A DNA stretch of 30,481 bases from DASUBV01 sp035763085 (GTDB taxonomy: Bacteria > Actinomycetota > Actinomycetes > Streptosporangiales > Streptosporangiaceae), in NCBI GenBank assembly GCA_035763085.1, contig DASUBV010000029.1, positions 1 through 30,481 on the forward strand. Direction: 5' to 3'. Under the pieces are notes generated by a model. The model was not told where the DNA came from. It made no database searches and worked only from the letters and a program-made list of their open reading frames with translations. The translations under genes and the position numbers were made by a program. Shown piece by piece: positions 7,502-16,717 of the stretch; within the stretch, counting starts at the first letter, position 1, and the number at the start of each line of letters is the position of its first letter.

Positions 7502-8134
7502 TCATGCGTAGCGAGCCCGTACGGCGGCGATGACCTGCTTCGCTCCCGCCTCCAGCGCGGTAGTCCCGGTGATCACCCGGGTCAGCCGGTCACAGGCAGC
7601 GGGATCGGTGATGCCAGAGAGGTTGGCCTCTATGTTGGTGCGGGATGTCGCGATAGCCGCCCGGATGGCCTCGGCTGCGGCGGCCACGTCCGGTGCGAGG
7701 GAGCGGTTCACCAAGGGTTGCAGCGCCTGCGCCAGTTCGAGCAGGCGGGCGGCGGCCGCGATCACCTCGACTGGCGGGCCCGCGGCGGTGACCAGGGCGG
7801 CGGCGATCGCCGCCGCCCTGACGGCCCGCTCTTCCCGGGTGCCTCTCGGCAGCCGGTAGGCGGCCATGACGCCGCCATAGGACTCGCCGTCGGCGGCCAT
7901 GAGCGCGACGCACTTGTGACGCAGCCGGTCCGCCTCGGCGGCGGCCTCGCTAGCCGTCTCGGCGTGCCCGGCATATGCGGGGCTGTCGCAGTAGCGCGCG
8001 GTCATCGCCAACAGCGCCGCTGCCTGTGCCGCGTTCAGCGCGGCGGTTGCCCCGCCCGCGGGGGCGGCTGTCCGTTCGGCCAGCCTGCCCAGGTAAGCGG
8101 TGATCGTGTCGTCGCCCACCCTGGTGTCCTTCAC
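7502..8134 (-). CDS. formimidoyl-THF cyclodeaminase / methenyl-THF cyclohydrolase-like protein
   Basis: 210 aa, the usual length of the free-standing FTCD C-terminal/FchA family. These all-helical proteins process formimino- or methenyl-tetrahydrofolate in one-carbon metabolism. Family marks are TAAPAGGATAALNAAQAAAL near residues 22-41, a D-x-x-x-Y helix followed by RLPRGTREERA (92-104), and ANLSGITDP in the C-terminal part. It begins with GTG at 8134 and overlaps the stop of the DUF2249-cupin gene by 4 nt (GTGA), so the two are co-translated. The role of a folate-type enzyme beside a DUF2249 protein is unclear. Confidence 0.82.
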   Translation of the reverse strand: MKDTRVGDDTITAYLGRLAERTAAPAGGATAALNAAQAAALLAMTARYCDSPAYAGHAETASEAAAEADRLRHKCVALMAADGESYGGVMAAYRLPRGTREERAVRAAAIAAALVTAAGPPVEVIAAAARLLELAQALQPLVNRSLAPDVAAAAEAIRAAIATSRTNIEANLSGITDPAACDRLTRVITGTTALEAGAKQVIAAVRARYA

Positions 8135-8742
8135 TCCGCGGCGTCAGCGACTGGTGCCGACGGGGCAGTGGTCAGGGTGAGGGCTTGCCGCCGCTTGTGC
8201 ACGGTGAGGTACCTCAGGCCGTCGGGGCCGGCGGTGAACTGGCGCCGGGAGCGGCGCGGCAGCCAGGCCAGCGACCCGGCGCGCAGCGGCACGGCGTCCA
8301 GTTCGGTGGACAGCTGCCCGGACCCGGCGAGGACGTGGATCAGCACGTCGACGTCGGGTCCGGCGTGCGCGTCGATGACGGCGCAGGGACCTAGGGCGAT
8401 GATGTTGGAGTCGAGGTCGCGCTCGCGCATCTGGAGCTTCCAGATCACCCCGGTCACGTCCGCCGTGCCGGCGAGCGCGGTCGTATCGGCGAGGGTGCGC
8501 GGCAGCGGCGTCGAGGCGAGCCTGGTGATCCTGATCCGCCAGGCTCCCGGGTCTTTGGCCAGGTACTCCCAGGAGTAGCTGCCAGGATGCTCGACCTCGA
8601 ACTCGTCGCGCAGGTGGCGGGGGTCGTGGTCGTTGACGAGCACCAGCGACTCCCCGGCCGGGACAGCGGCGTATGCCTGGAAGATCGCGGGGTGCTTGTC
8701 CGGCTTGCGCATCGGCCGCACGTCAAGCTCATGGTCAACCAT
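8131..8742 (-). CDS. DUF2249 domain fused to a cupin-like domain
   Basis: 203 aa. Residues 5-73 are a DUF2249 domain with the family signature LVLVNDHDPRHLRDEFEVE, then YSWEYL and AWRIRI. Residues about 97-190 form a cupin-like beta barrel (VLIHVLAGSGQLSTE, then LRAGSLAWLPRRSRRQF). The canonical cupin metal ligands (HxH...E and a late His) are not obvious, so metal binding may be lost. ATG 8742 has an AGGGA-type site close upstream and its own AT-rich promoter region. DUF2249 is a small, TusA-like fold family often found with hemerythrin domains and denitrification genes. Here it shares an operon with a cyclodeaminase-like gene. Confidence 0.85.
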   Translation of the reverse strand: MVDHELDVRPMRKPDKHPAIFQAYAAVPAGESLVLVNDHDPRHLRDEFEVEHPGSYSWEYLAKDPGAWRIRITRLASTPLPRTLADTTALAGTADVTGVIWKLQMRERDLDSNIIALGPCAVIDAHAGPDVDVLIHVLAGSGQLSTELDAVPLRAGSLAWLPRRSRRQFTAGPDGLRYLTVHKRRQALTLTTAPSAPVADAAE

Positions 8743-8763
8743 GCGTGTCCCTAAGAGGCAGGT

Positions 8764-8800
8764 TTATACAGTCGGTATTCGTTTAAACTATAGCTTGTCC
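8764..8800 (-). promoter_or_regulatory. AT-rich promoter island of the DUF2249-cupin operon
   Basis: In GC-rich surroundings this stretch holds TATAAA (complement of 8764-8769) as a likely -10, about 22 nt ahead of the start codon. It also has an 8-bp palindrome GTTTAAAC (8781-8788) and an ATAC/GTAT inverted pair around AGTCG. The palindrome is a candidate operator. Confidence 0.45.
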
Positions 8801-8805
8801 TGCGG

Positions 8806-9942
8806 TCACGGCAGTTCCTGCCCCGCGGCCGTATCGCGGCCCGCCCCGGCGGCGGAACCGGGTGGCGGCCCTGATGCGGATTCCCGCGGGTGACGGGCGA
8901 CCCGGGCGAGGAACGCCACGGCTACCAGCGCCCACGCGGCGACCGCTACCCAGAACATAAACCGGGCCAGCGGTTCCATGAACGCCAGGTGGGCTGCCTT
9001 CCCGAAGGACAGCGTGGCCACGCTGTACATGCCGAGGGGGAAGACGATGCTCCACAGGGTGGGCTCGTAGGCGAGCGGCCAGTGGCGGCGGAGATGCCGC
9101 CAGGAGCCGAGGATGACAAGCAGCGGGATCCACCAGGTGCCGAACGCCCACAGGACGTAGGTGAACCCCTCGACGAACCCGGCGGTGGCGCGCACGACGG
9201 GGAGGTCGGCCGGGAGGGCAAGGTACCGGGCGCCGGCCAACACGGAGATCGCGGTGGCGCCCATCAGGATCCAGTAGGGCGGGCCGAGGGTCGCCGGGGT
9301 CATCGGGACGGTGAGCCAGCGCAGCAGGATCAGCGTGGCGACCATCAGGTAGATGACCACCCCGGTGCCCCATAGCCCTGCAGCGGCCGGGGCGAGCAGC
9401 CCGGACTGCGAGGGCCAGGCCGGGACGAGGATCGAGGCGGAGATCGACAGGGACTGGGTGGCGACGATCCACAGCAGCCAGCTGCCGTTGATACGGCCAA
9501 GGACCGAGTCGCGTGCCCGGGTGAGCAGCAGGCTGGCGGGCACGCCGTAGGTCAGCAGCAGCCAGACGGCGGCGGCGACGGCGGCCAGCACCGCGGTGGC
9601 CAGGGGGTGCCCGGCGAGCATGAAACGGGCCCCGAGCACGTCCAGGCCGGCGGTGATGGTGAAGAACCCGAACACCCGGTCCGCCGCCTGGATGTCGGCG
9701 GCCACGCTGGGACGGAAGTACAGCAGCCGCACCGCCAGTGCCGCGCCGAGCACGGCCAGCCCGGCGCAGGCGGCGCCCAGCAGCGCCAGCGACAGCCAGG
9801 ACGGCCCGAGCGAGAACGCGGCCGTCGAGACGATGCCGGTGGCCATCACGTAAGCGAAGTAAGCCGGGTGAAGCTCCCGGACGGCCCTGGCCGCCCGGCC
9901 CGCGGGTGCCGCCTGCCCGTCGGCGCCTGCGCCTGTGCTCAT
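8806..9942 (-). CDS. TDT/SLAC1-family anion transporter, last gene of the nar operon
   Basis: 378 aa with about ten hydrophobic segments. HPAYFAYVMATGIVSTAAF near the N-terminus is characteristic of the tellurite-resistance/dicarboxylate transporter family, which includes TehA, Mae1 and the plant anion channel SLAC1. ATG 9942 lies 30 nt after the narI stop on the same strand, so it is most likely co-transcribed with narGHJI. No NarK-type nitrate/nitrite transporter is in the window. I infer that this protein may move nitrate or nitrite, as SLAC1 relatives conduct nitrate, but the family also carries malate, sulfite and other anions. The ribosome binding site is weak. Confidence 0.88.
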   Translation of the reverse strand: MSTGAGADGQAAPAGRAARAVRELHPAYFAYVMATGIVSTAAFSLGPSWLSLALLGAACAGLAVLGAALAVRLLYFRPSVAADIQAADRVFGFFTITAGLDVLGARFMLAGHPLATAVLAAVAAAVWLLLTYGVPASLLLTRARDSVLGRINGSWLLWIVATQSLSISASILVPAWPSQSGLLAPAAAGLWGTGVVIYLMVATLILLRWLTVPMTPATLGPPYWILMGATAISVLAGARYLALPADLPVVRATAGFVEGFTYVLWAFGTWWIPLLVILGSWRHLRRHWPLAYEPTLWSIVFPLGMYSVATLSFGKAAHLAFMEPLARFMFWVAVAAWALVAVAFLARVARHPRESASGPPPGSAAGAGRDTAAGQELP

Positions 9943-9972
9943 GTCCCGGTTGTTCCCGGCCCGGCCGGCGGC

Positions 9973-10725
9973 CTAATACGGGACGCCGATCTTCCGCCAC
10001 CGGCGACCGCTTGTGCCCGGCTCGGGCGGCGGCGACGCGACGCGGCTGCGGTAGACGATGTAGGGCCGCCATAGGTACCACACGGGCGCGCTCCAGGCGT
10101 GTACTAGCCGGCTGAACGGCCACACCGCCCAGATCAGCCAGGCCGACGCCGCGTGTACCTGGTAGACGACGGGCGCGTTGGCGATCGCGGCGACGTCGGG
10201 TGAGCCGCTGAACAGGCCACGGAACCACGGGGCGACCGTGGTCCGGTAGTCGTAGCCGTGGCCGAACAGGTTGACGAACAGCGTCGGCACGAACCCGGTC
10301 AGGATGATGACGAGCAGCAGGATCAGCGCCAGGTAGTCGACCGGGCTGGTGGTCGCGCGCACTCGGGGCACCAGCAGTCGGCGCCCGGCCAGGATGACCA
10401 CCCCGATGGTGATCAGCACCGCCGCCAGCGTCCCGGCGCCGGCCGAGAACCACCGGTAAGCCGTCTCCGGTATGCCGATCGCATGGGTCCAGCGTTCCGG
10501 GATCAGGATGCCGATGACGTGGCCGGCGATGGCCGCGAAGGTGCCGTAGTGGAACGCCGGGGCACCCCACTTGAGCAGCCGCCGCTCCTGCAACTGAGTC
10601 GACCGGCTGGTCCAGCCGAACTGGTCGTAACGCCAGCGCCAGACGTGGCCGACCACGAAGATGCCCAGGGCGAGGTACGGCAGCGCGACCCAGAGGAACA
10701 CCTGCCAGCCGGTGGTGTTGCTCAT
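9973..10725 (-). CDS. narI: respiratory nitrate reductase gamma subunit (cytochrome b)
   Basis: 250 aa with five transmembrane helices. This is the di-heme membrane anchor that oxidises menaquinol and passes electrons to NarH. Four candidate heme ligands, H59, H69, H191 and H209, show nearly the same spacing as the known ligands of the E. coli subunit (10, about 121 and 18 residues apart). The N-terminal WRWRYDQFGWTSRSTQLQE loop is typical. ATG 10725 overlaps the narJ stop (ATGA). It is full length, with a short basic C-terminal tail. Confidence 0.96.
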   Translation of the reverse strand: MSNTTGWQVFLWVALPYLALGIFVVGHVWRWRYDQFGWTSRSTQLQERRLLKWGAPAFHYGTFAAIAGHVIGILIPERWTHAIGIPETAYRWFSAGAGTLAAVLITIGVVILAGRRLLVPRVRATTSPVDYLALILLLVIILTGFVPTLFVNLFGHGYDYRTTVAPWFRGLFSGSPDVAAIANAPVVYQVHAASAWLIWAVWPFSRLVHAWSAPVWYLWRPYIVYRSRVASPPPEPGTSGRRWRKIGVPY

Positions 10726-11345
10726 CGGGAGGCCTCCAGGTACTCGGGTGGCGCGAACGGCTCCAGGCCCACGTCCTCGGCTGGCGGGCCGGATTCCCAG
10801 AAGCGCTGCACCAGGGCGTGGTCCAGCCGGCGCAGCGCGGGCAACTGGGCACAGACGGCCGCGACGACGTCGGCGTAGGGAGACGGGGCCTCCCGCAGCC
10901 CTCGCTGCAGGAGCTCCAGGTCAGCGCGGTGGGAGCGGAGCAGCTTCTCGCCGCGCGGGTGCAGCGCCGCGAAGTCCAGCACCAGCGGCAGGTAGTCCGG
11001 CAGTTCCCCGCCAGGCTCCCCTTCCCCCTTCACGGGGTCGAAGCCGGCGGCCCGGTAGGCGGCCTTGAACGCGAGCATGGCCATGCCGCGCTTGCGGGTG
11101 TCGCCGTAGCGGTAATAGGTCAGGTACAGCGCGCACCGCCGCCGCAGGTCGAAGGTCTCCACGTAGTGCCTCGCGACCGTATCCGGCGAGGTGCGGCCCA
11201 GCCACTGCAGGAATATCCCGAACGGTTCCCGGCTGCTTCTCGGGGCATCCCTGGCTGCCTCAGCCAACTGACCGAGCCCGTCGAACAGCGCGATGGTCGG
11301 GTACTGCAGCAGCACCGAGGCCAGCTTGTACGGGCTGATGCTCAT
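10722..11345 (-). CDS. narJ: nitrate reductase assembly chaperone
   Basis: 207 aa, an all-helical TorD/NarJ-family chaperone that helps insert the molybdenum cofactor into NarG and holds NarGH until it docks on NarI; it is not part of the final enzyme. Recognisable stretches are YLTYYRYGDTRKRGMAMLAF and LPDYLPLVLDFAAL. Both neighbours overlap it by 4 nt (ATGA), which fits strict coupling of subunit and chaperone synthesis. Confidence 0.95.
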   Translation of the reverse strand: MSISPYKLASVLLQYPTIALFDGLGQLAEAARDAPRSSREPFGIFLQWLGRTSPDTVARHYVETFDLRRRCALYLTYYRYGDTRKRGMAMLAFKAAYRAAGFDPVKGEGEPGGELPDYLPLVLDFAALHPRGEKLLRSHRADLELLQRGLREAPSPYADVVAAVCAQLPALRRLDHALVQRFWESGPPAEDVGLEPFAPPEYLEASR

Positions 11346-12883
11346 GACTCGCTCCGGGGAGACAGGTTCAGGTGCAGCCGGCCGTCGTCGTCGCGGAACT
11401 CGGGATTCTCCGGCGGGTGGAACTCGTCCGGGCCGCCGGGCTGGGCGCAGAACAGCTGCTCGTGCTGGGCCATCAGCCGCCCGGCGTCCTCGGCGTGCGC
11501 GGGCGGGATCACGTACCGCTCCTCGTACTTGGCGATGGCCAGCAGCCGGTACAGGTCCTCCAGGTCCGCCTCGGCCGCCCCCACCGACTCGGCCAGCCCG
11601 TCGGGCACCTCAAGGCCGAGCTGGCCCGCGCGCATGACCGTGCGGACGGCCGCGAGCGTGCGCAGCACCCGGCGGACCGGGCCCGGATCGCCCGCGGTGA
11701 ACAGGTTGGCCAGGTACTCCGCGGGCACCCGCAGCGCCTCGATGGCGGCGAACACCTGGTCAGGATCCTCGGCGTCGTAGCCAGCCGCGGCGACCGTGTC
11801 GGCGACCGGGGACAGCGGCGGGATGTACCAGACCATCGGCAGCGTCCGGTACTCCGGGTGGAACGGCAGTGCCACCCGGTGCCGGGCGATCAGCGCGTAG
11901 GTCGGCGAGCGGCGAGCGGCGTCCAGCCAGTCGGCCGGGATGCCCTGCCGGGCGGCCTCGGCCTGCACGTGCGGGTCGTCCGGGTCGAGGAACACCGACA
12001 GCTGTGCGTGGTACAGGTCCCGGGGATCTTCGGTGGCCGCGGCGCCGAGGACCTTGTCGGCGTCGTAGAGCACCAGGCCCAGGTAGCGCAGCCGGCCCAC
12101 GCAGGTTTCCGAGCAGATCGTGGGCTGCCCGGCCTCGATGCGGGGGAAGCACAGCGTGCACTTTTCCGCCTTGCCGGTGCGGTGGTTGAAGTACACCTTC
12201 TTGTACGGGCAGCCCGACACGCAGAACCGCCAGCCGCGGCAGCGGTCCTGGTCAACCAGCACGATCCCGTCCTCTTCGCGCTTGTACATCGCGCCGGACG
12301 GGCACGAGGCGACGCAGGACGGGTTGAGGCAGTGCTCGCAGATCCGCGGCAGGTAGAACATGAAGACCTGCTCGAACGCCAGCTTCACGGCATCGCCGAG
12401 CCCGGCCAGGTCTGGGTCGCCGGCGGCGTGGCCGGGGCCGCCGGCCAGGTCGTCGTCCCAGTTGCTGCCCCACCGGACGCGCATGTCCTTGCCGGTGAGC
12501 GCGGAGATCGAGTGCGCGCTCGGGGTGAGGGTGCCAGGCGGGGCCTGGATGATGGTCTGGTAGTCATACGTCCACGGGTCGCCGTAGTCGTCAATCGTAG
12601 GGAGGTCGGGGTTGTAGAAGATGGACAGCAGCTTGCGGAGCCGCCCGCCGGCCTTGAGCTGGAGCCGTCCCTTGCGGTCCAGCGTCCAGCCGCCGTTCCA
12701 CTGCTCCTGGTCTTCGTACCGTTTCGGGTAGCCGACACCCGGCTTGGTCTCGACGTTGTTGAAGTAGACGTACTCGAGTCCGGGGCGGTTGGTCCAGGTC
12801 TGCTTGCAGGTGACCGAACAGGTGTGGCAGCCGATGCACTTGTCGAGGTTCATCACCATGCACATCTGGGCCTTGATCCGCAT
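11342..12883 (-). CDS. narH: respiratory nitrate reductase beta subunit (Fe-S)
   Basis: 513 aa, full length. This cytoplasmic-face electron-transfer subunit carries four iron-sulfur clusters. The first Cys group is C16, C19, C22 and C26 (CIGCHTCSVTCKQTW). Further groups are CEHCLNPSCVASCP and CRGWRFCVSGCPYKK. The Trp in CRGW replaces a Cys, the known feature that gives NarH one [3Fe-4S] cluster. A later group is CTLCFPR...CSETCVGR. An AGGAGG site inside the end of narG precedes ATG 12883, and the narG stop overlaps it by 1 nt (TGATG). Confidence 0.97.
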   Translation of the reverse strand: MRIKAQMCMVMNLDKCIGCHTCSVTCKQTWTNRPGLEYVYFNNVETKPGVGYPKRYEDQEQWNGGWTLDRKGRLQLKAGGRLRKLLSIFYNPDLPTIDDYGDPWTYDYQTIIQAPPGTLTPSAHSISALTGKDMRVRWGSNWDDDLAGGPGHAAGDPDLAGLGDAVKLAFEQVFMFYLPRICEHCLNPSCVASCPSGAMYKREEDGIVLVDQDRCRGWRFCVSGCPYKKVYFNHRTGKAEKCTLCFPRIEAGQPTICSETCVGRLRYLGLVLYDADKVLGAAATEDPRDLYHAQLSVFLDPDDPHVQAEAARQGIPADWLDAARRSPTYALIARHRVALPFHPEYRTLPMVWYIPPLSPVADTVAAAGYDAEDPDQVFAAIEALRVPAEYLANLFTAGDPGPVRRVLRTLAAVRTVMRAGQLGLEVPDGLAESVGAAEADLEDLYRLLAIAKYEERYVIPPAHAEDAGRLMAQHEQLFCAQPGGPDEFHPPENPEFRDDDGRLHLNLSPRSES

Positions 12884-15800
12884 CAGAACTCGACCTCCTG
12901 GGAACGGCGGCGGATGACGGCGATCTCGTCGCGCTGGTTGCCGGTCGGCCCGTAGTAGTTGAAGGCGAACGACAGCTGGCCGTAGCCGCCGATCAGGTGC
13001 GTGGGCTTGATCACCAGCCTCGTCAGCGAGTTATCGGACCCGCCGGGCCAGCCGGATATCTCCGACTTCGGGGTCATCAGGTGCCGGTCCTTGGCGTGGT
13101 ACATGTACACCGTGCCCTTGGGCATCCGGTGGCTGACCACCGCGCGGCAGGCGACGACCCCGTTGCGGTTCCAGGCCTCGATCCAGTCGTTGTCACTGGC
13201 GCCGATCGCCGCCGCGTCCTGCGGGGACAGCCAGATCACCGGGCCGCCACGGAACAGCCGCAGCATGTGCAGGTTGTCCTGGTACTCCGAGTGGATCGAC
13301 CACTTGGAATGCGGGGTGAGGTACCGCACGGTCACCTCCGGGCGGCCGTCGTCCGGCAGGCCCTGGTCCCCGAAGTGTCTGCGGTAGTCCAGCGGCGGCC
13401 GGTAGCCGGGCAGCCCCTCGCCGTACTCGGCGATCCAGTCGTGGTCGAGGAAGAAGTGCATCCGCCCGGTGAGGGTGTGCCACGGCTTCTTCCGCTCGAC
13501 GTTCACGGTGAACGGGGAGTAGCGCCGGCCGCCGGTCTCGCTGCCGGACCATTCAGGTGAGGTGATCACTGCCCGGGGCTGTACCTGCGTGTCGGCGAAC
13601 GTGATCTTGTCGCCGGCGCGCTCGGCCGCGAGGTCGGCGAGCGGCACGCCGGTGCGTTTCTCCAGCTCCTGCCAGGCCTGAAGGGCGATCTCGCCGTTGG
13701 TGGTGCCGGACAGCGCCAGGATCGCCTCGGCCATGTGCACGTCCCTGGCCAGCGACGGGCGGCCGTCCGCCGCGCCGCCGCGCACGGTGCCGTTCGCGCG
13801 GCGCAGGTAGTCCACCGCCTTCGCCGGGACCCAGGTGACTCCCTTGACCGAGCTGCCGAGGGAATCGGTCAGCGGGCCGAGCGCCGCCATCTTGGCCGCG
13901 GTCTGCGGGTAGTCCCGCTCGACGGTGACCAGCCGCGGCATCGTCACGCCCGGGACAAGGGACCCCGGCTCCGGCACCAGGCCGCCGGGCTGGGCCAGCT
14001 CGTCCGGCGTGTCGTGCATCAGCGGCGCGGCCACCACGTCGGTGCGCGTGCCCAGGTGCCTGGCGGCCAGCCGGGAGAAGTCGGCGGCGATCGCGTGGAA
14101 CGCGTCGAAGTCGGTGCGGGTCTCCCACGGCGGTGCGATCGCGGGATTGAACGAGTGCACGAACGGGTGCATGTCGGTGGTGGAGATGTCGTGCTTCTCG
14201 TACCAGGTGGCGGCGGGCAGCACCACGTCGGCGAACGTGCAGGTGCTGGTCATCCGGAAGTCGATCGCGGTCAGCAGGTCGAGCTTGCCGCGCGGCGCAT
14301 CTTCCCGCCAGGTGACCTCGGACGGGCGCAGGTGCTCCGGCGACTCCTCGGCCCGGACCGCGTCGTGGGTGCCGAGCAGGTGCCGCATGAAGTACTCCAT
14401 GCCCTTGCCCGACGAGCCGAGCAGGTTGGCCCGCCAGACGGTGAGCACCCGCGGCCAGTTCGCCGGGTCGTCGGGGTCCTCGGCGGCGAAACGCAGCCGG
14501 CCCTCGCGCAGCTCGCGCACCAGGTACTCCGGGACGGGGACTCCCGCCCGTTCGGCCTCGTCGCAGAGGTCCAGCGGGTTACGGCCGAACGCCGGGTGTG
14601 ACGGGGTCCACCCCAGGCGGGACGCCTGCGCCACGCAGTCCGCGAACGTCCGCCCGGCGAACAGCCCGCGGCCGAGCGGGCTGGCCAGCTCGGCCGCGCC
14701 GAACTGCTCGTACCGCCACTGGCCGGTGTGCAGGTAGAAGAACGAGGTGCCGGTCATGTGCCGGGGCGGGCGCTGCCAGTCCTGCGCGAACGCCACCTGC
14801 TGCCAGCCGGCCAGCGGCCGGACCTTCTCCTGGCCGACGTAGTGGGCCCAGCCGCCGCCGTTGACGCCCTGGCAGCCGCACAGCATGATCAGCGTCAGGA
14901 ACGTGCGGTAGATCTCGTCGGAGTGGAACCAGTGGTTCGTTCCCGCTCCCATGGCGATCATCGACCGGCCGCGGGATAGCTCCGCGTTGCGTGCGAACTC
15001 CCGCGCCACCCGGGCCGCCGCCGCGGCGGGCACGGACGTGATCGCCTCCTGCCAGGCGGGGGTGCCCGGCGTGCCCGCGTCGTCGTACCCGGTCGGCCAC
15101 TCGCCGGGCATGCCCTCCCGGCGGACCGCGTACTGCGCCATCAGCAGGTCGAACACGGTGGTCACGAGGCGGCCGTTGACCCGGATGGCCGGCACGCCGC
15201 GGCGGACCGAGCCGCCGCCCTCAGTGGGCCCGGCATCGAACCTGGGCAGGTCGACCGGGACCGCCTCCGCGTGACGGCCGTACAGCGTGAGCGCGGGGTC
15301 GGTGCCGCCGAGGTCCAGGTTCCAACGGCCGAGGCCCGCCTGGCCGAAGCGGAACCCGAGCGAGCCGTTCGGCACGGCCGGATTGCCGGTCGCGGCATCG
15401 AGCACGACCGTCTTGTGCGCCGCGCCCTCGCCCTGGTCGCCGAGGTCGCCCGCGGTCAGGAAGCGGTCGGGCACGTACCCGTCGCCGCGTTCGCGCAGTG
15501 TGACCAGGAACGGCGCGTCGGTGTAGGTCTTGACGTAGCCGGTGAAGTACGGGACCTGGCGGTCGCGGAAGAACTCGGTCAGGATCACGTGCCCCATCGC
15601 CATCGCAAGGGCGCCGTCGGTGCCCGGCGCGGCGGGCAGCCAGTCGTCGGCGAACTTGGTGTGGTCGGAGTAGTCCGGGGAGACCACCACGACCTTCTGC
15701 CCCCGGTACCGGGCCTCGGTCATGAAGTGCGCGTCCGGGGTGCGCGTGATCGGCAGGTTCGTGCCCCAGACGATCAGGTAGGAGGAGTTCCACCAGTCGC

Positions 15801-16635
15801 CGGACTCCGGCACGTCGGTCTGGTCGCCGAACACCTGCGGCGAGGCGATCGGCATGTCGGCGTACCAGTCGTAGAACGACAAGATCGTCCCGCCGATCAG
15901 CGACAGGAACCTGGTGCCCGCCGCGTAGGAGACCTGCGACATCGCCGGGATCGGGGAAAACCCGACGACGCGGTCCGGCCCGTAGGCCTTGACGGTGTGC
16001 ACGTGCGCGGCGGCGATCAGCTCGCTCACCTCAGGCCAGGTGGAGCGGACAAACCCGCCCTTGCCGCGGGCCTGTTTGTAGCTTTGCGCTTTGGCCTGGT
16101 CGCCGGTGATCTCGGCCCAGGCGGCCACCGGGTCGCCCAGGCGCTGCCTGGCCTCGCGCCAGAGCCGGAGCAGTTCGCCCCGCACGTACGGGTAACGGAC
16201 CCGCGAAGGGGAGTAGGTGTACCAGGAGAACGACGCGCCGCGCGGGCAGCCGCGCGGCTCGTACTCCGGCGAGTCGGGACCGGTGGACGGGTAGTCGGTC
16301 TGCTGAGTCTCCCAGGTGATGATCCCGTCCTTGACGTACACCTTCCACGAGCACGACCCGGTGCAGTTCACCCCGTGGGTGGACCGCACCACCTTGTCGT
16401 GCCGCCAGCGCTCCCGGTAGAACTCTTCCGCGCCCCGGCCGCCCTTGCGGTGGACCTCGCGGAAGTCCTGGCTCGGGGTGCCGCCGGGCACGAAGTACTG
16501 GGCCTTGCGCAGCAGCTGCTCGACCGGTTCCCCGGCCGGCAGCAGGGGAGCAAGCAGGCCGCGGGCCTCCCTGTCGAGGGTGGCCGGTGCCTGCCTGTCG
16601 GGTGAGTCTTCGTGCCGTGTGATCGGTCCGGCCAC
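12883..16635 (-). CDS. narG: respiratory nitrate reductase alpha subunit (molybdenum catalytic)
   Basis: 1250 aa, a usual length for NarG. It reduces nitrate to nitrite at a molybdenum bis-MGD centre on the cytoplasmic face. The FS0 cluster ligands H87, C91, C95 and C130 (HGVNCTGSCSW, YEPRGCPRG) mark it as the NarG type with a His ligand. D260 in YADMPIASPQ aligns with the Mo-coordinating Asp, followed by the QTDVPES signature. There is no Tat or Sec signal, as expected for cytoplasm-facing NarG. The start is GTG 16635 with AGGGGG 5 nt upstream. It heads the operon narG-narH-narJ-narI-TDT. Confidence 0.97.
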   Translation of the reverse strand: MAGPITRHEDSPDRQAPATLDREARGLLAPLLPAGEPVEQLLRKAQYFVPGGTPSQDFREVHRKGGRGAEEFYRERWRHDKVVRSTHGVNCTGSCSWKVYVKDGIITWETQQTDYPSTGPDSPEYEPRGCPRGASFSWYTYSPSRVRYPYVRGELLRLWREARQRLGDPVAAWAEITGDQAKAQSYKQARGKGGFVRSTWPEVSELIAAAHVHTVKAYGPDRVVGFSPIPAMSQVSYAAGTRFLSLIGGTILSFYDWYADMPIASPQVFGDQTDVPESGDWWNSSYLIVWGTNLPITRTPDAHFMTEARYRGQKVVVVSPDYSDHTKFADDWLPAAPGTDGALAMAMGHVILTEFFRDRQVPYFTGYVKTYTDAPFLVTLRERGDGYVPDRFLTAGDLGDQGEGAAHKTVVLDAATGNPAVPNGSLGFRFGQAGLGRWNLDLGGTDPALTLYGRHAEAVPVDLPRFDAGPTEGGGSVRRGVPAIRVNGRLVTTVFDLLMAQYAVRREGMPGEWPTGYDDAGTPGTPAWQEAITSVPAAAAARVAREFARNAELSRGRSMIAMGAGTNHWFHSDEIYRTFLTLIMLCGCQGVNGGGWAHYVGQEKVRPLAGWQQVAFAQDWQRPPRHMTGTSFFYLHTGQWRYEQFGAAELASPLGRGLFAGRTFADCVAQASRLGWTPSHPAFGRNPLDLCDEAERAGVPVPEYLVRELREGRLRFAAEDPDDPANWPRVLTVWRANLLGSSGKGMEYFMRHLLGTHDAVRAEESPEHLRPSEVTWREDAPRGKLDLLTAIDFRMTSTCTFADVVLPAATWYEKHDISTTDMHPFVHSFNPAIAPPWETRTDFDAFHAIAADFSRLAARHLGTRTDVVAAPLMHDTPDELAQPGGLVPEPGSLVPGVTMPRLVTVERDYPQTAAKMAALGPLTDSLGSSVKGVTWVPAKAVDYLRRANGTVRGGAADGRPSLARDVHMAEAILALSGTTNGEIALQAWQELEKRTGVPLADLAAERAGDKITFADTQVQPRAVITSPEWSGSETGGRRYSPFTVNVERKKPWHTLTGRMHFFLDHDWIAEYGEGLPGYRPPLDYRRHFGDQGLPDDGRPEVTVRYLTPHSKWSIHSEYQDNLHMLRLFRGGPVIWLSPQDAAAIGASDNDWIEAWNRNGVVACRAVVSHRMPKGTVYMYHAKDRHLMTPKSEISGWPGGSDNSLTRLVIKPTHLIGGYGQLSFAFNYYGPTGNQRDEIAVIRRRSQEVEF

Positions 16636-16717
16636 CTGGCCCCCTTGCTTGTTCCCTTGTGAGTTCTGCGGCCCTGGTTGCGTCTCTCGGGGCTACTCCT
16701 ACCACGGAGATCCCGCC

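Noticed and set aside
8783..10852. Minus-strand open frame of 689 codons across narI and the transporter gene
   Set aside because: It is rich in Arg, Gly, Pro and His and runs out of phase with two well-recognised membrane proteins. It is a shadow frame caused by high GC.
11372..12955. Plus-strand frame of 527 codons opposite narH
   Set aside because: narH on the minus strand has all its cysteine motifs. The plus-strand product has no domain and an antisense-like composition.
15271..16605. Plus-strand frame of 444 codons opposite narG
   Set aside because: Fully contained in narG, with the same antisense composition and no ribosome binding site.
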